Source: Dehalogenimonas sp. W
Lineage (GTDB): Bacteria > Chloroflexota > Dehalococcoidia > Dehalococcoidales > Dehalococcoidaceae
Assembly: GCF_037094495.1 (NCBI RefSeq)
Contig: NZ_CP146612.1
Span: forward strand, 1,116,001-1,180,000
Direction: 5' to 3'
DNA: 64,000 nt
The notes below the pieces were generated by a model. That model was not told where the DNA came from, searched no databases, and saw nothing but the letters and a program-made list of their open reading frames with translations. How positions within the stretch are numbered: position 1 is the first letter of the stretch; every line of letters begins with the position of its first letter. Shown here piece by piece: positions 8,629 to 18,100 of the stretch. A program made the translations under genes and the position numbers.

Positions 8629-9465
8629 TTGGACAAATATTTCATAGAGATTCGGATTTTAGGGTCAATGAAGTATGAACTTAAATCATTGACCTCCTAC
8701 ATTCGGAGGCAAGTCAAGTTGGGGCGAGGGGTAAAACATGTACCTCATATTTCTATTGTCTATAATCCGACGCCCTCACAAGGACGTAGGTATGAAAAGA
8801 GGCTTATATCTGACTTCATCTCAATTTGTTCAAAATATCCATTGATGGAATTCAGATTTAATGGTTATGGGAGGTTCAGAAATTCTTCAGCTAGAGAACC
8901 TGCAAAGGACGTCGCTATGGTTAAGATTGACGTACCTGAGTCAATCCTTGCCTTCCGCTGGGACCTTATTTGCAGATTGCGGGATTATTGCGAGCTCCAC
9001 CCCAAATTTGATCAAAAACGAAATGATTATAGTCCACACGCAACATTGGCTCTGAATTTAAAGCCGCAGACGTGTGACAGAATCGAAAATAAACTCAGAC
9101 AATTACCGCCACCCCAAAAGCATTACTATTTAGCTCGGGCGACGCTCTTAAAGAACAGCAAAATTTTGTGTGAGTATGACTTTGCTTTACGGAAATCGTT
9201 AAATCGGGCTGAAGCTTTGGATAAACGTAAAATGAGGCAGACTCTTGCCGTCATCGGTGAACGTATTGAAGAGAAAAATGGATTCAGGACTGGCTTTCAA
9301 AGGAATGTTCTTATTGGCTTGGGCCTCGGCAGTATTCTCTTGGCTGGCCTAAGCTGGGTTTCGCAGGGGCTGTTTGGTTTGAACGCAATGGTGAGCAGTC
9401 TGGCGTTGTTGGCCTGCAGTGTAATATTTTTCTATTCTGCTCTGAGCCGGAGAAAAAGCAGATAA
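8629..9465 (+). CDS. 2H (LigT/2'-5' RNA ligase-like) phosphoesterase with C-terminal membrane hairpin
   Basis: 278 residues. The two catalytic His motifs of the 2H superfamily are present: HISIVYNP (first third) and HATLALNL (middle). The C-terminal 60 residues contain two hydrophobic helices (VLIGLGLGSILLAGLSWV and SSLALLACSVIFFYSAL) ending in SRRKSR, so unlike most LigT-type proteins it should be membrane-anchored. The start is a TTG placed directly after the Nudix stop codon; no strong ribosome site is visible, so translation is likely coupled. Relatives act on 2'-5' phosphodiester or 2',3'-cyclic phosphate bonds. The membrane tail and the LemA partner point to a membrane-associated complex (inference). 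Confidence 0.8.
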   Translation: MDKYFIEIRILGSMKYELKSLTSYIRRQVKLGRGVKHVPHISIVYNPTPSQGRRYEKRLISDFISICSKYPLMEFRFNGYGRFRNSSAREPAKDVAMVKIDVPESILAFRWDLICRLRDYCELHPKFDQKRNDYSPHATLALNLKPQTCDRIENKLRQLPPPQKHYYLARATLLKNSKILCEYDFALRKSLNRAEALDKRKMRQTLAVIGERIEEKNGFRTGFQRNVLIGLGLGSILLAGLSWVSQGLFGLNAMVSSLALLACSVIFFYSALSRRKSR

Positions 9466-9559
9466 TTTAAGGCTCAATTCCTGAAAACCATCAGTCAATA
9501 ACCTGAAATACACGGTATTCAGGTGTTCCATTCAAACAGGGTACTATTATCGTTAATTC

Positions 9560-10429
9560 CTACGGTATCTCCGCAAAAACCCCCTCGGGTGCAAAGGCAA
9601 TGCCTACCATGCTGGGTCCTGTATGTGCGCCGAGTACCAGAGACATCGGTCCGCCGGGCAACCAGGTGCACTTGAAGCGGGCATCAATCAGATCATGGAG
9701 TTTTGAGGCGCCTTCAGGGTTGAAGGCATGGAGCACCTGAATTCGAAGGGCGCTGCCTTCAGGATGCTGGCGGGCAATCAGATCAACCAGTCCTTCCATA
9801 GCTTTGTTAAAAGTGCGTACCCGACCAAGCTGGATATAGGTGCCGCCCTTCTTTTCTACGCCGATCATCGGTTTGATATCCAGTAACGAAGCTATCGTCC
9901 CGGTTAGATGGCTGATTCGCCCGCCGTGAATCAGGTATTTTAATTCTTTAAGCGTATAAATGCTGTCACTGGCATCGCTGATACGTTTTAATAGCGCCAA
10001 AATTTGGTCTTTTGCCCATCCGGCCTTTGCGGCGGCTGCCGCCGCTTTCACCTGCCAGCCGGCCGCGGCTGATAAAGTCTTGGTATCAATATGGGTAATG
10101 TTGGCCTCCGGCACCAGTTTGGCGGCTGCCTGGGCAGAGTTAAGTGTGCCGCTCAAGCCGGATGACATATGGATGGACAGGATGTCGGGGTCGTTAGCCG
10201 CGACGCTTTTATACACCTCGGCGAACGCTCCAACCGATGGCTGAGAAGTGATCGGCAACTGTTTTGATGCTTCCAGCAACGGGTAGAATTCTTCCGGAGT
10301 GATGTCCAGGCCTTCGCGATAGCTTTTGCCCTCCAGAGTCACCACCAGAGGGGCAACGCTGATATTAAGTTCATTCAGTTGTTCCGAAGACAAACCAAGA
10401 TCCGTGCCGCTGTCAGTCACAATTCTCAT
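9560..10429 (-). CDS. DegV family fatty-acid-binding protein
   Basis: 289 residues with the DegV signature: MRIVTDSGTDL at the N-terminus, TSQPSVGAF in the middle, the LSIHMSSGLSGTLNSAQ loop and the C-terminal GPSMVGIAF. DegV/FakB proteins bind a single fatty acid and, where studied in Firmicutes, present it to the fatty acid kinase FakA for phosphorylation. No FakA homologue is in this window. A second DegV gene lies at 46607-47443 in the accessory region. The gene is minus-strand and lies 75 bp downstream of the cysK stop. Confidence 0.92.
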   Translation of the reverse strand: MRIVTDSGTDLGLSSEQLNELNISVAPLVVTLEGKSYREGLDITPEEFYPLLEASKQLPITSQPSVGAFAEVYKSVAANDPDILSIHMSSGLSGTLNSAQAAAKLVPEANITHIDTKTLSAAAGWQVKAAAAAAKAGWAKDQILALLKRISDASDSIYTLKELKYLIHGGRISHLTGTIASLLDIKPMIGVEKKGGTYIQLGRVRTFNKAMEGLVDLIARQHPEGSALRIQVLHAFNPEGASKLHDLIDARFKCTWLPGGPMSLVLGAHTGPSMVGIAFAPEGVFAEIP

Positions 10430-10504
10430 TTATTTACACTCCGGTAATGAATATTCCCGTATCAGTATAGCATAAGAAAATCAAAGACAATATCGGAAGA
10501 AATC

Positions 10505-11398
10505 TTACTCTTGAAATAATTTGGTAGACAGATATTTCTCACCCCGGTCAGGGAAGATGACCACAATGGTGCCGGACTCAATCTTCCGGGCAATTTCAGC
10601 AGCGGCATACAGCGCCGCGCCGCTGCTCATGCCCACAAAGATGCCCTCTTGCCGGACTATCTGCCGGGTCATTTCATAGGCGTCTTCGGTCTCTACCATG
10701 ATAGTGATATCAATCTGTGAGGGGTCGTAGATGCTCGGGACGATAGCTTCGTCCATATTCTTCAGGCCCTGGATGTAATGCCCTTTCACTGGGTGAGCGC
10801 TGACGGTTTTAATCTGCGGATTATGCTCCTTCAACACCTTGCCGACCCCCATGATGGTGCCTGATGTCCCCAGCGAGGAGACAAAATAGTCAATTTTACC
10901 GCCGGTCTGGCGCCAGATCTCTTCACCGGTGGTGCGGTAGTGGGCCATCTTGTTGTATTCATTGGAGAACTGATCCGGCATGAAATACTTATCGGGATTA
11001 GCTTTGGTCAGTTCCCGGGCTTTGAAAATGGCGCCGTCGGTACCCAGCGCGCCGTCAGTTAAGGTGACTTTGGCTCCGTAGGCCTTGATCATCTGCCGGC
11101 GCTCCACCGAAACTGCGTCGCTCATGACGATTTCAACATCATAACCTTTGACGATACCAATCATCGCCAGGGCCAGGCCGGTATTGCCGGAAGTTGGTTC
11201 AATGATGGTTTTATTTTTGGTCAGCCGCCCTGCAATCTCCGCCTGCTCAATCATGCTCAGGGCAATCCGGTCCTTGATGCTGCCGGAAGGATTAAGCCCC
11301 TCCAGCTTGGCATAGATAACGGTATCAGGATTGGGATTAAGCCGGTTAATCCGGACGATAGGGGTATTGCCGATAGTCTGGAGTATGTTTTCGGCCAA
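10505..11398 (-). CDS. cysK: Cysteine synthase A (O-acetylserine sulfhydrylase)
   Basis: 297 residues, PLP-dependent fold type II. The PLP lysine is K42 in NPSGSIKDRIALSM, the phosphate-anchoring loop is PTSGNTGLALA, and GMSSGAALYAA near the C-terminus matches the family. It makes L-cysteine from O-acetylserine and sulfide in the cytosol. It lies on the minus strand between ispH and degV, with 77 bp to ispH upstream. A cystathionine beta-synthase-type reaction cannot be excluded from sequence alone, but the length and motifs fit CysK best. Confidence 0.92.
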   Translation of the reverse strand: MAENILQTIGNTPIVRINRLNPNPDTVIYAKLEGLNPSGSIKDRIALSMIEQAEIAGRLTKNKTIIEPTSGNTGLALAMIGIVKGYDVEIVMSDAVSVERRQMIKAYGAKVTLTDGALGTDGAIFKARELTKANPDKYFMPDQFSNEYNKMAHYRTTGEEIWRQTGGKIDYFVSSLGTSGTIMGVGKVLKEHNPQIKTVSAHPVKGHYIQGLKNMDEAIVPSIYDPSQIDITIMVETEDAYEMTRQIVRQEGIFVGMSSGAALYAAAEIARKIESGTIVVIFPDRGEKYLSTKLFQE

Positions 11399-11475
11399 AT
11401 CAGTGTCCTTCCTGAAGTTGATTGCCGGATGTTCCGGCTGCCGACCATCTTTTATTTAACCGGACAGATCTCAGT

Positions 11476-12330
11476 TCAAAGTGGCAGCTGGTTCAATTCT
11501 GCCAGACTCCGGGCCACCTCATCAATGGTTTGCGGCGCGGTGGAAGCTCCGGCGGTAATGCCCACCAGTGCTTTGCCTTCAAACCAGTCCGGGTTTAATT
11601 CCCCGGCGGTTTCCACCAGATGAGTTTCGGTTACCGGCCGGCAGAGTTCCACCAGGTGCCGGGTGTTGGCGCTGTGGTGGCCGCCGATGACCAGCATCAG
11701 GTCAGCCTTCTCGGCCAGCGCCAGGGTCGCCGCCTGCCGCCGCCGGATATCGTGACAGACGGTATCCACAATGCGTAGTTCTGCGTCCTTGACCAGTGCT
11801 TTATCAATCACCGCCTGGGCAAATTTAATAAAGCTGGCCGGAACCTGAGTCGTCTGAGACAGCAGACCCACATGCCGCGGCAACTCAATCCGGTCAAGGT
11901 CTGCCAGCGATAAGGTGGCCATGCCGCGCCCTTCCGCCCAGCCCAGGATACCCTTGACCTCCGGATGATTGACATCACCGTAAATGAGCGTAAAGAAGCC
12001 GGCCTCGGCCAGTCGGTGGGCTGCTTTCTGTGCCCGCTGCACAAACGGACAGGTAGTATCCACCACTTCAATGCCGCGGGCTTTGATGGCGTCCAGTACC
12101 TGGGGTCCGACGCCGTGGGAACTTATAACCACCGTATTACCGGTAACCTCAGTAATGTCCTTGACCACCCGGACTCCCAGGCCCTCCAGGCGGGACATCA
12201 CCTGCTGGTTATGCACCAGTGCTCCCAGTGTTTCTATGCCGCCCTTTTCCCGGGCCACCTCTTCCAGTGTCGCCAGGGCGCGCTTGACGCCGAAACAAAA
12301 ACCCAGGTCGGGCGCACGTTCTACCTTCAC
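11476..12330 (-). CDS. ispH: 4-hydroxy-3-methylbut-2-enyl diphosphate reductase
   Basis: 284 residues, last enzyme of the MEP isoprenoid pathway, reducing HMBPP to IPP and DMAPP with a 4Fe-4S cluster. The three cluster cysteines are in DLGFCFGVKRAL (C12), DTTCPFVQRAQ and DTVCHDIRRRQ. The conserved HNQQVMSRLEGLGV and SSHGVGPQV segments are present. The start overlaps the plsC stop by 4 bp, so ispH is co-translated with plsC in a minus-strand operon. Confidence 0.95.
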   Translation of the reverse strand: MKVERAPDLGFCFGVKRALATLEEVAREKGGIETLGALVHNQQVMSRLEGLGVRVVKDITEVTGNTVVISSHGVGPQVLDAIKARGIEVVDTTCPFVQRAQKAAHRLAEAGFFTLIYGDVNHPEVKGILGWAEGRGMATLSLADLDRIELPRHVGLLSQTTQVPASFIKFAQAVIDKALVKDAELRIVDTVCHDIRRRQAATLALAEKADLMLVIGGHHSANTRHLVELCRPVTETHLVETAGELNPDWFEGKALVGITAGASTAPQTIDEVARSLAELNQLPL

Positions 12331-12974
12331 GGCTGGGGCTCCCCGTAAATGCCCCGGTACTTCGGCGGCAGTAAATCAGCGATGGCTCGCATTATCTGGT
12401 CGCCGTAAGCTGCCAGGTCATCCTTGTCCGGTTTTGAGTCGGTCACCGTCATCTTAAATGGTTGACCGATGATGATTTTTACCCGGTGCCGTTTCAAAAA
12501 CCACCATTTGCCTTTGATCGTCTCAGTCCCGATTAAAGCTACCGGCACTACCGGTGTCTTGAAAGCCGCCGCCAGATAGCCCGCGCCGGGCATGGCCGCG
12601 GTCAGCTCGCCGTCGGGATTGCGTTTGCCTTCCGGGAAGATAATCAAGGCACCGCCTTTTTTTATCACCCGGGCTGAAGCCTTAAACGAAGCGCCGGAAG
12701 CCCCGTCGCGGTTGAGCGGGATGGCCCCGGAGCCTTGCAGGATTTTGCCGAAGGTGCGGTTTTTGAACAGTTCCTTTTTCGCCAGGAAATATACCCCGTA
12801 GCGCGGTAGATGCAGGCCTAACAGCGGCGGATCGGCGGAACTGACATGGTTGGCGCAGATAACCAGCGGCACGCCGTCCGGCATATTTTCCTTGCCGGTT
12901 ACCTCTACCATGGTCAACAAAAACATGACGCGGGCGCTTAAGCGCACCAGCGGATAATACCATTCTAGTTTCAT
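12327..12974 (-). CDS. plsC: 1-acyl-sn-glycerol-3-phosphate acyltransferase
   Basis: 215 residues with the acyltransferase motifs NHVSSADPP (the HX4D catalytic block, with V-S-S-A between H and D) and FPEGKRNPDG (phosphate binding). It acylates lysophosphatidic acid to phosphatidic acid at the inner membrane; the N-terminus (YYPLVRLSARVMFLLTMV) is hydrophobic enough for membrane association. It overlaps ispH by 4 bp. Both genes serve lipid or isoprenoid supply. Confidence 0.9.
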   Translation of the reverse strand: MKLEWYYPLVRLSARVMFLLTMVEVTGKENMPDGVPLVICANHVSSADPPLLGLHLPRYGVYFLAKKELFKNRTFGKILQGSGAIPLNRDGASGASFKASARVIKKGGALIIFPEGKRNPDGELTAAMPGAGYLAAAFKTPVVPVALIGTETIKGKWWFLKRHRVKIIIGQPFKMTVTDSKPDKDDLAAYGDQIMRAIADLLPPKYRGIYGEPQP

Positions 12975-13095
12975 TGACGGTGATTATAGCTTCTCCCTGC
13001 CCGGCTCACAAACTTATCAGATATCGCCCGGTATTGGCGCTTCGGCGTTTGTGCGTTACACTTAAGCAGAGGGATTGCAACAAGGAGAGAGAATA

Positions 13096-15099
13096 ATGTC
13101 CAATCATCTGGCCGGTTCCTCCAGTCCGTATCTGTTGCAGCACGCTGATAATCCGGTGGACTGGTACCCCTGGGGTGATGAAGCACTGGCGCGGGCGAAA
13201 CAAGAAAACAAGCCGATACTGCTGAGTATCGGTTATTCCGCCTGCCACTGGTGCCATGTTATGGCGCACGAGAGCTTTGAAAACGAGGCCACTGCGGCGC
13301 TGATGAACCGGCATTTCATCAACATCAAGGTTGACCGGGAAGAACGCCCGGATATTGACAGTATCTACATGGCTGCGGTACAGGCCATGACCGGCCACGG
13401 CGGCTGGCCGCTGACCGCCTTTTTAACGCCCGACGGCCGCCCTTTCTACGGCGGTACCTATTATCCGCCGGAAGAGCGTCACGGTTTGCCGGCTTTCTCC
13501 ACCATTTTAGAGGCGGTGGCCGAAGCCTTCCGCGAACGGCCGTCTGAAGTGGAAAGCAGTGCCGGGAAACTTCTGGCGGCTATTGAAGAAAAACCGGCGG
13601 ATACCGCCGGGGCGGCACTGTCACCGGATATACTCAACCGGGCTTATCAGGCTTTACAGCGGGCTTTTGATACTAAATTCGCCGGCTTCGGCGGCGCGCC
13701 TAAGTTCCCTCAGCCCCTGGTGCTGGATTTTCTGCTGCGGTATTACCTGCGCAGCAACACTCCGCGAGTGCTGGAGCTAGTGGAACAAACGCTGGAAGCG
13801 ATGTACCGCGGCGGTATCTATGACCACCTGGGCGGCGGCTTTCACCGCTATGCGGTTGACGCCGAGTGGCAGGTGCCGCACTTTGAAAAGATGCTTTACG
13901 ATAATGCCCTGCTGCCCCGGGTTTATCTGCACGCTTTTCAGCTTACCGGCAAAACGGAGTACCGGCTGGTGGCGGAAGATATCTATGATTACGTGCTTCG
14001 GGAAATGACTGACCCGGCCACTGGCGGTTTTTACAGCAGCCAGGATGCGGATTCTGAAGGGGAAGAAGGCAAGTTCTACATCTGGACACCGGATGAGCTG
14101 AAATCAGTCCTCGGCGATGGCGCCGCGGCATTCATTCAGCGGTTCGGGGTGACCGAAGCCGGCAACTTTGAAGAGCGTAATATTCTCCACCTGACCGGGG
14201 AATTCAAGGCTGACCTGATAACTGCGGACCAAGGTAACAAGGAAAAACTGCGCCGGGAGCGGGAAACCCGGATTCATCCCGGCAAGGATACCAAGGTTCT
14301 GGTTTCCTGGAACGCCATGATGCAATCCAGCCTGGCGGAAGCTGGATGTGTGCTGGGTCGGGATGACTATCTGGCGGCGGCAGCCCGGAACGCCGGGTTT
14401 ATACTGGATAATTTGCGCTCCGGGGAAACCTTACGCCATACCTCCTCCGTCGCTGAGGGGTTCCTGGAAGATTATGCCCTGCTGACCGACAGCCTGCTCT
14501 GGCTGCATCAGGCAACCCTGAACCCCCGCTGGCTGTGTCAGGCAGTGGCGCTGGCGGATACCATGCTAGACCGTTTCTGGGACGAAGATGAATCTGTTTT
14601 CTACGATACCCCGGCTGGTATGTCCGGTCTTTTCAAACGGCCGCGGAGTTTTCAGGACGGGGCGGTGCCTTCCGGTGCCGCTTCCGGCGCGCTGGCGCTG
14701 CTGCGTTTGTCGCGGCTGACTGATGACCGCCGATACTGGCAGACCGGCGGCACAGCTCTTCGCGGCGTGGCGGAATACCTGGGACGTTACCCGTTGGGAT
14801 TCGGGCAGTGGCTGGCCGCGCTGGACTTTTACCTGGGGCCGCAACAGGAAGTGGCGGTCATCGGCAATACTGCTGATTCAGCCGCACGGGCGCTGGCAAA
14901 TACCGTCTGCCGCCGTTATCGGCCCAATACCGTCCTTGCTGCCCTGAACCCTGACGACCAGGAAGGTCTGTCTGATTTACCGCTGTTCCAGGACCGCACT
15001 CAGATTAACGCCCGCCCAACCGCCTATGTCTGCCGTAATTTCAACTGCTTTCCACCGGTAAACACGCCGGAGGATCTGGAACAGGTGCTGGAGTTATAA
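13096..15099 (+). CDS. DUF255 / thioredoxin-like domain protein (YyaL/SPATA20 family)
   Basis: 667 residues. The N-terminal thioredoxin-like domain has the CHWC motif (C50, C53 in SACHWCHVM), followed by the conserved [15 protein letters not shown] segment and a long alpha/alpha-toroid region characteristic of N-acylglucosamine epimerase-like folds. The ATG at 13096 is preceded by AAGGAGAG and begins [20 protein letters not shown], exactly as in relatives. The family is conserved from bacteria to animals; the enzymatic activity is not known to me. It stands alone, divergent from plsC and convergent with the giant subtilase gene. Confidence 0.92.
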   Translation: MSNHLAGSSSPYLLQHADNPVDWYPWGDEALARAKQENKPILLSIGYSACHWCHVMAHESFENEATAALMNRHFINIKVDREERPDIDSIYMAAVQAMTGHGGWPLTAFLTPDGRPFYGGTYYPPEERHGLPAFSTILEAVAEAFRERPSEVESSAGKLLAAIEEKPADTAGAALSPDILNRAYQALQRAFDTKFAGFGGAPKFPQPLVLDFLLRYYLRSNTPRVLELVEQTLEAMYRGGIYDHLGGGFHRYAVDAEWQVPHFEKMLYDNALLPRVYLHAFQLTGKTEYRLVAEDIYDYVLREMTDPATGGFYSSQDADSEGEEGKFYIWTPDELKSVLGDGAAAFIQRFGVTEAGNFEERNILHLTGEFKADLITADQGNKEKLRRERETRIHPGKDTKVLVSWNAMMQSSLAEAGCVLGRDDYLAAAARNAGFILDNLRSGETLRHTSSVAEGFLEDYALLTDSLLWLHQATLNPRWLCQAVALADTMLDRFWDEDESVFYDTPAGMSGLFKRPRSFQDGAVPSGAASGALALLRLSRLTDDRRYWQTGGTALRGVAEYLGRYPLGFGQWLAALDFYLGPQQEVAVIGNTADSAARALANTVCRRYRPNTVLAALNPDDQEGLSDLPLFQDRTQINARPTAYVCRNFNCFPPVNTPEDLEQVLEL

Positions 15100-15123
15100 G
15101 GCCTTGTCATATCAGCTGTTTGT

Positions 15124-18100
15124 TTATTTGCGTCTCTTGGTAATTATAACGATTGCTAACAACAAGGCCAGTCCGATACCAATACCAACGATGATTTGGA
15201 GCCAGTTGGGCTCATCCGGATTTGGGCTGGGACCGATGGATTCGTCCAATGGCGTACCCTCCGTCGTTGGTGGTGGGTCACTTGATGACGGCGGGGGTGC
15301 GCTCGTTGTCGGCGGGGGCTCGCTGGTCGGTGGCGGTTCGCTGGTTGCTGGCGGTTGTTGTGGTTCCCCGATTAATGCAAATACCGTGAAGTGATTTATT
15401 TCCACCGTTATCGTCTGGTCTTGGGTGTTGAGAGTGCCTTCCAGTTTGACCCAATCACTACCATTCCACCACGCAATATGTAACTTATTTTCATCAATTC
15501 CTTGTGGAATAGTTTCGCCGGCATAATTTATTGTGAAGGTGATTGCCGGACTGAAGGTCGCTCCGTTGGGGCCCAGTTCAAACCCTAGTATCAGCGCACT
15601 GTCGGAAGGGGCATCGGGCAGAGACGTCGGTTGGCTGGCGAATAGAGAGAACAGGGCATTTCCAGAGGCATTCAATATATAAGTACCGGGTGCAATATGG
15701 ATAGTCAGGTTTCCGTCATTCGTTGTTAAAGTTCCTCCGGTGATTACATACCCGTTGCCATTGATGACCGGATAGGTGCCTGTGAAACCTGACCCATTCA
15801 TTTGGACACCCAGTGGACCGCCAGTGGATGGCGGATTAGTTACGTTAATATCCAATGAATCCGAGTTGCTAATAGCGTAGGTTGCGTCGCCGGAATACTC
15901 AGCGGTTATGGACCTGTTGCCACTGGCCAACTCAGTCGTGGTAAGAATTGCAACACCGTCGACTATGTCTACTGGTGCGCCAATTATAGCTGTATTATCC
16001 CTGAAGGTTACCGTGCCAGTAGGAGTGCCTGATACGGAGGCAACTGTAGCGGTCAGCGTTACTGAATCCCCTCTGATAATAGCCGTTTGACTAGACACCA
16101 ACTCTACTGTGGTTGGGATTTTATTCACTTCCAGAGTTACCTCAGCACTAGTGCTGTTGAAGTTAGCGGTGTCGGCTGGAGTAAATACAACCGTTAATGT
16201 ATGTGTGCCGACTGGCAAAACAGTCCCTGTAGCAGGGTCATAGACGAAGGAACCGGCTACCGGGGTATCTGTATCGGTAATAACCGCCTCTGCGTTTAGT
16301 TGTGTCTCATCCAATGCCGTTCCGAGAATAATATCCAGTGGGTCTGACCAGACGATAGCCGGTGTGCCTTTGTTGATAGTCAATGTGGCGTTGGCACTTC
16401 CATGGTAGTTGGTTTCATTTATTACTGCCGAAACATCATAGCTGTCAACATCAATCGGTAGTGTTGAATTGCCGTCGTATGTGACTGTAACCGTAAGGTC
16501 GCTCGGGTCGGTAGTTACTGTTACTGACTTTTCGGTTCCATCATAGTCTTGCGTCAGGTCGTTAATCACTACTGTTGCAGTTGCCTTTTCAATCTCACCA
16601 GTGGCGACAGGTGTGAAGGTAACAGTGTAGTTATCGCCGTTATTGCCGTCGGACACAGAGCCGGAAGGAGTAATGGTTTTACCAGTTCCGGCATCGGCTG
16701 TATCAAAAGATTGAATAAAACCGGAGGTATCACCGGAAGCCAGTCCCGGGGAAATAGACGGTGTCTCATCGGAAGAAGTGGTACCGTCATAGACCTTGGA
16801 GTCGGTAACGGCGGTTACCGTAATTGCTAGGGCGGTAATCTCACCGGAAGTATCGTTGACGAAGGTGACGGCGTAGTTATCGCCGTTATTGCCATCGGAA
16901 ACAGAGCCGGAAGGAGTGAGTGTTTTGCCGGTACCGACGTTTTCATTATCAAAGGTTTGAGACCAGACGGCAGAATCACTGGAAGCCAGGGAGCCGGAGG
17001 TGATGGTGGGCGTACCGTCTGAGGTATTATCGCCGTCATAGACCTTGGAGTCGGTAACAGCAGTTACTGTGATTGCCAGGGCGGTAATATCGGCGGAATC
17101 GGTAGCTGAGGTAGAGGTGAGGGAGTAATTCGTGGAGTTGGTACCGGAGATAGAGATACCGGAAACGGTGACGGTTTTACCGGTCCCGACGTTTTTGTCG
17201 TTAAAGGTAGCACTGGTAGAAGAAATGGTGATGGTATCCCCCGAGAGTTTATCGGAAGACAGGGCAACAGAAGCGGTATCAGTGCCATCGTAGGTTTTGT
17301 TATCGGCGACGGCGGTTACTGTAATTGCTAGGGCGGTAATCTCACCGGAAGTATCGTTGACGAAGGTGACGGCGTAGTTATCGCCGTTATTGCCATCGGA
17401 AACAGAGCCGGAAGGAGTGAGTGTTTTGCCGGTACCGACGTTTTCATTATCAAAGGTTTGAGACCAGACGGCAGAATCACTGGAAGCCAGGGAGCCGGAG
17501 GTGATGGTGGGCGTACCGTCTGAGGTATTATCGCCGTCATAGACCTTGGAGTCGGTAACAGCAGTTACTGTAATTGTCCGGGTGGTGATCTCGCCGGTGG
17601 AGACCGGTGTGAAGGTGACGGCGTAGTTATCGCCGTTATTGCCATCGGAAACAGAGCCGGAAGGAGTGAGTGTTTTGCCGGTACCGACGTTTTCATTATC
17701 AAAGGTTTGAGACCAGAGTGCTGAATCACCGGAGGCCAGGGAGCCGGAGGTGATGGTGGGTGTGCCGTCTGAAGTATTGTCGCCGTCATAGACCTTGGAG
17801 TCGGTAACGGCAGTGACGGTTATGGCCAGGGTGGTAATCTCACCAGTGGTGACAGGTGTGAGTGTCACGGCGTAGTTATCGCCGTTATTGCCATCGGAGA
17901 CAGAGCCGGAAGGAGTGAGTGTTTTGCCGGTACCGACGTTTTCATTATCAAAGGTTTGAGACCAGAGTGCTGAATCACCGGAGGCCAGGGAGCCGGAGGT
18001 GATGGTGGGTGTGCCGTCTGAAGTATTGTCGCCGTCATAGACCTTGGAGTCGGTAACGGCAGTGACGGTTATGGCCAGGGTGGTAATCTCACCAGTGGTG

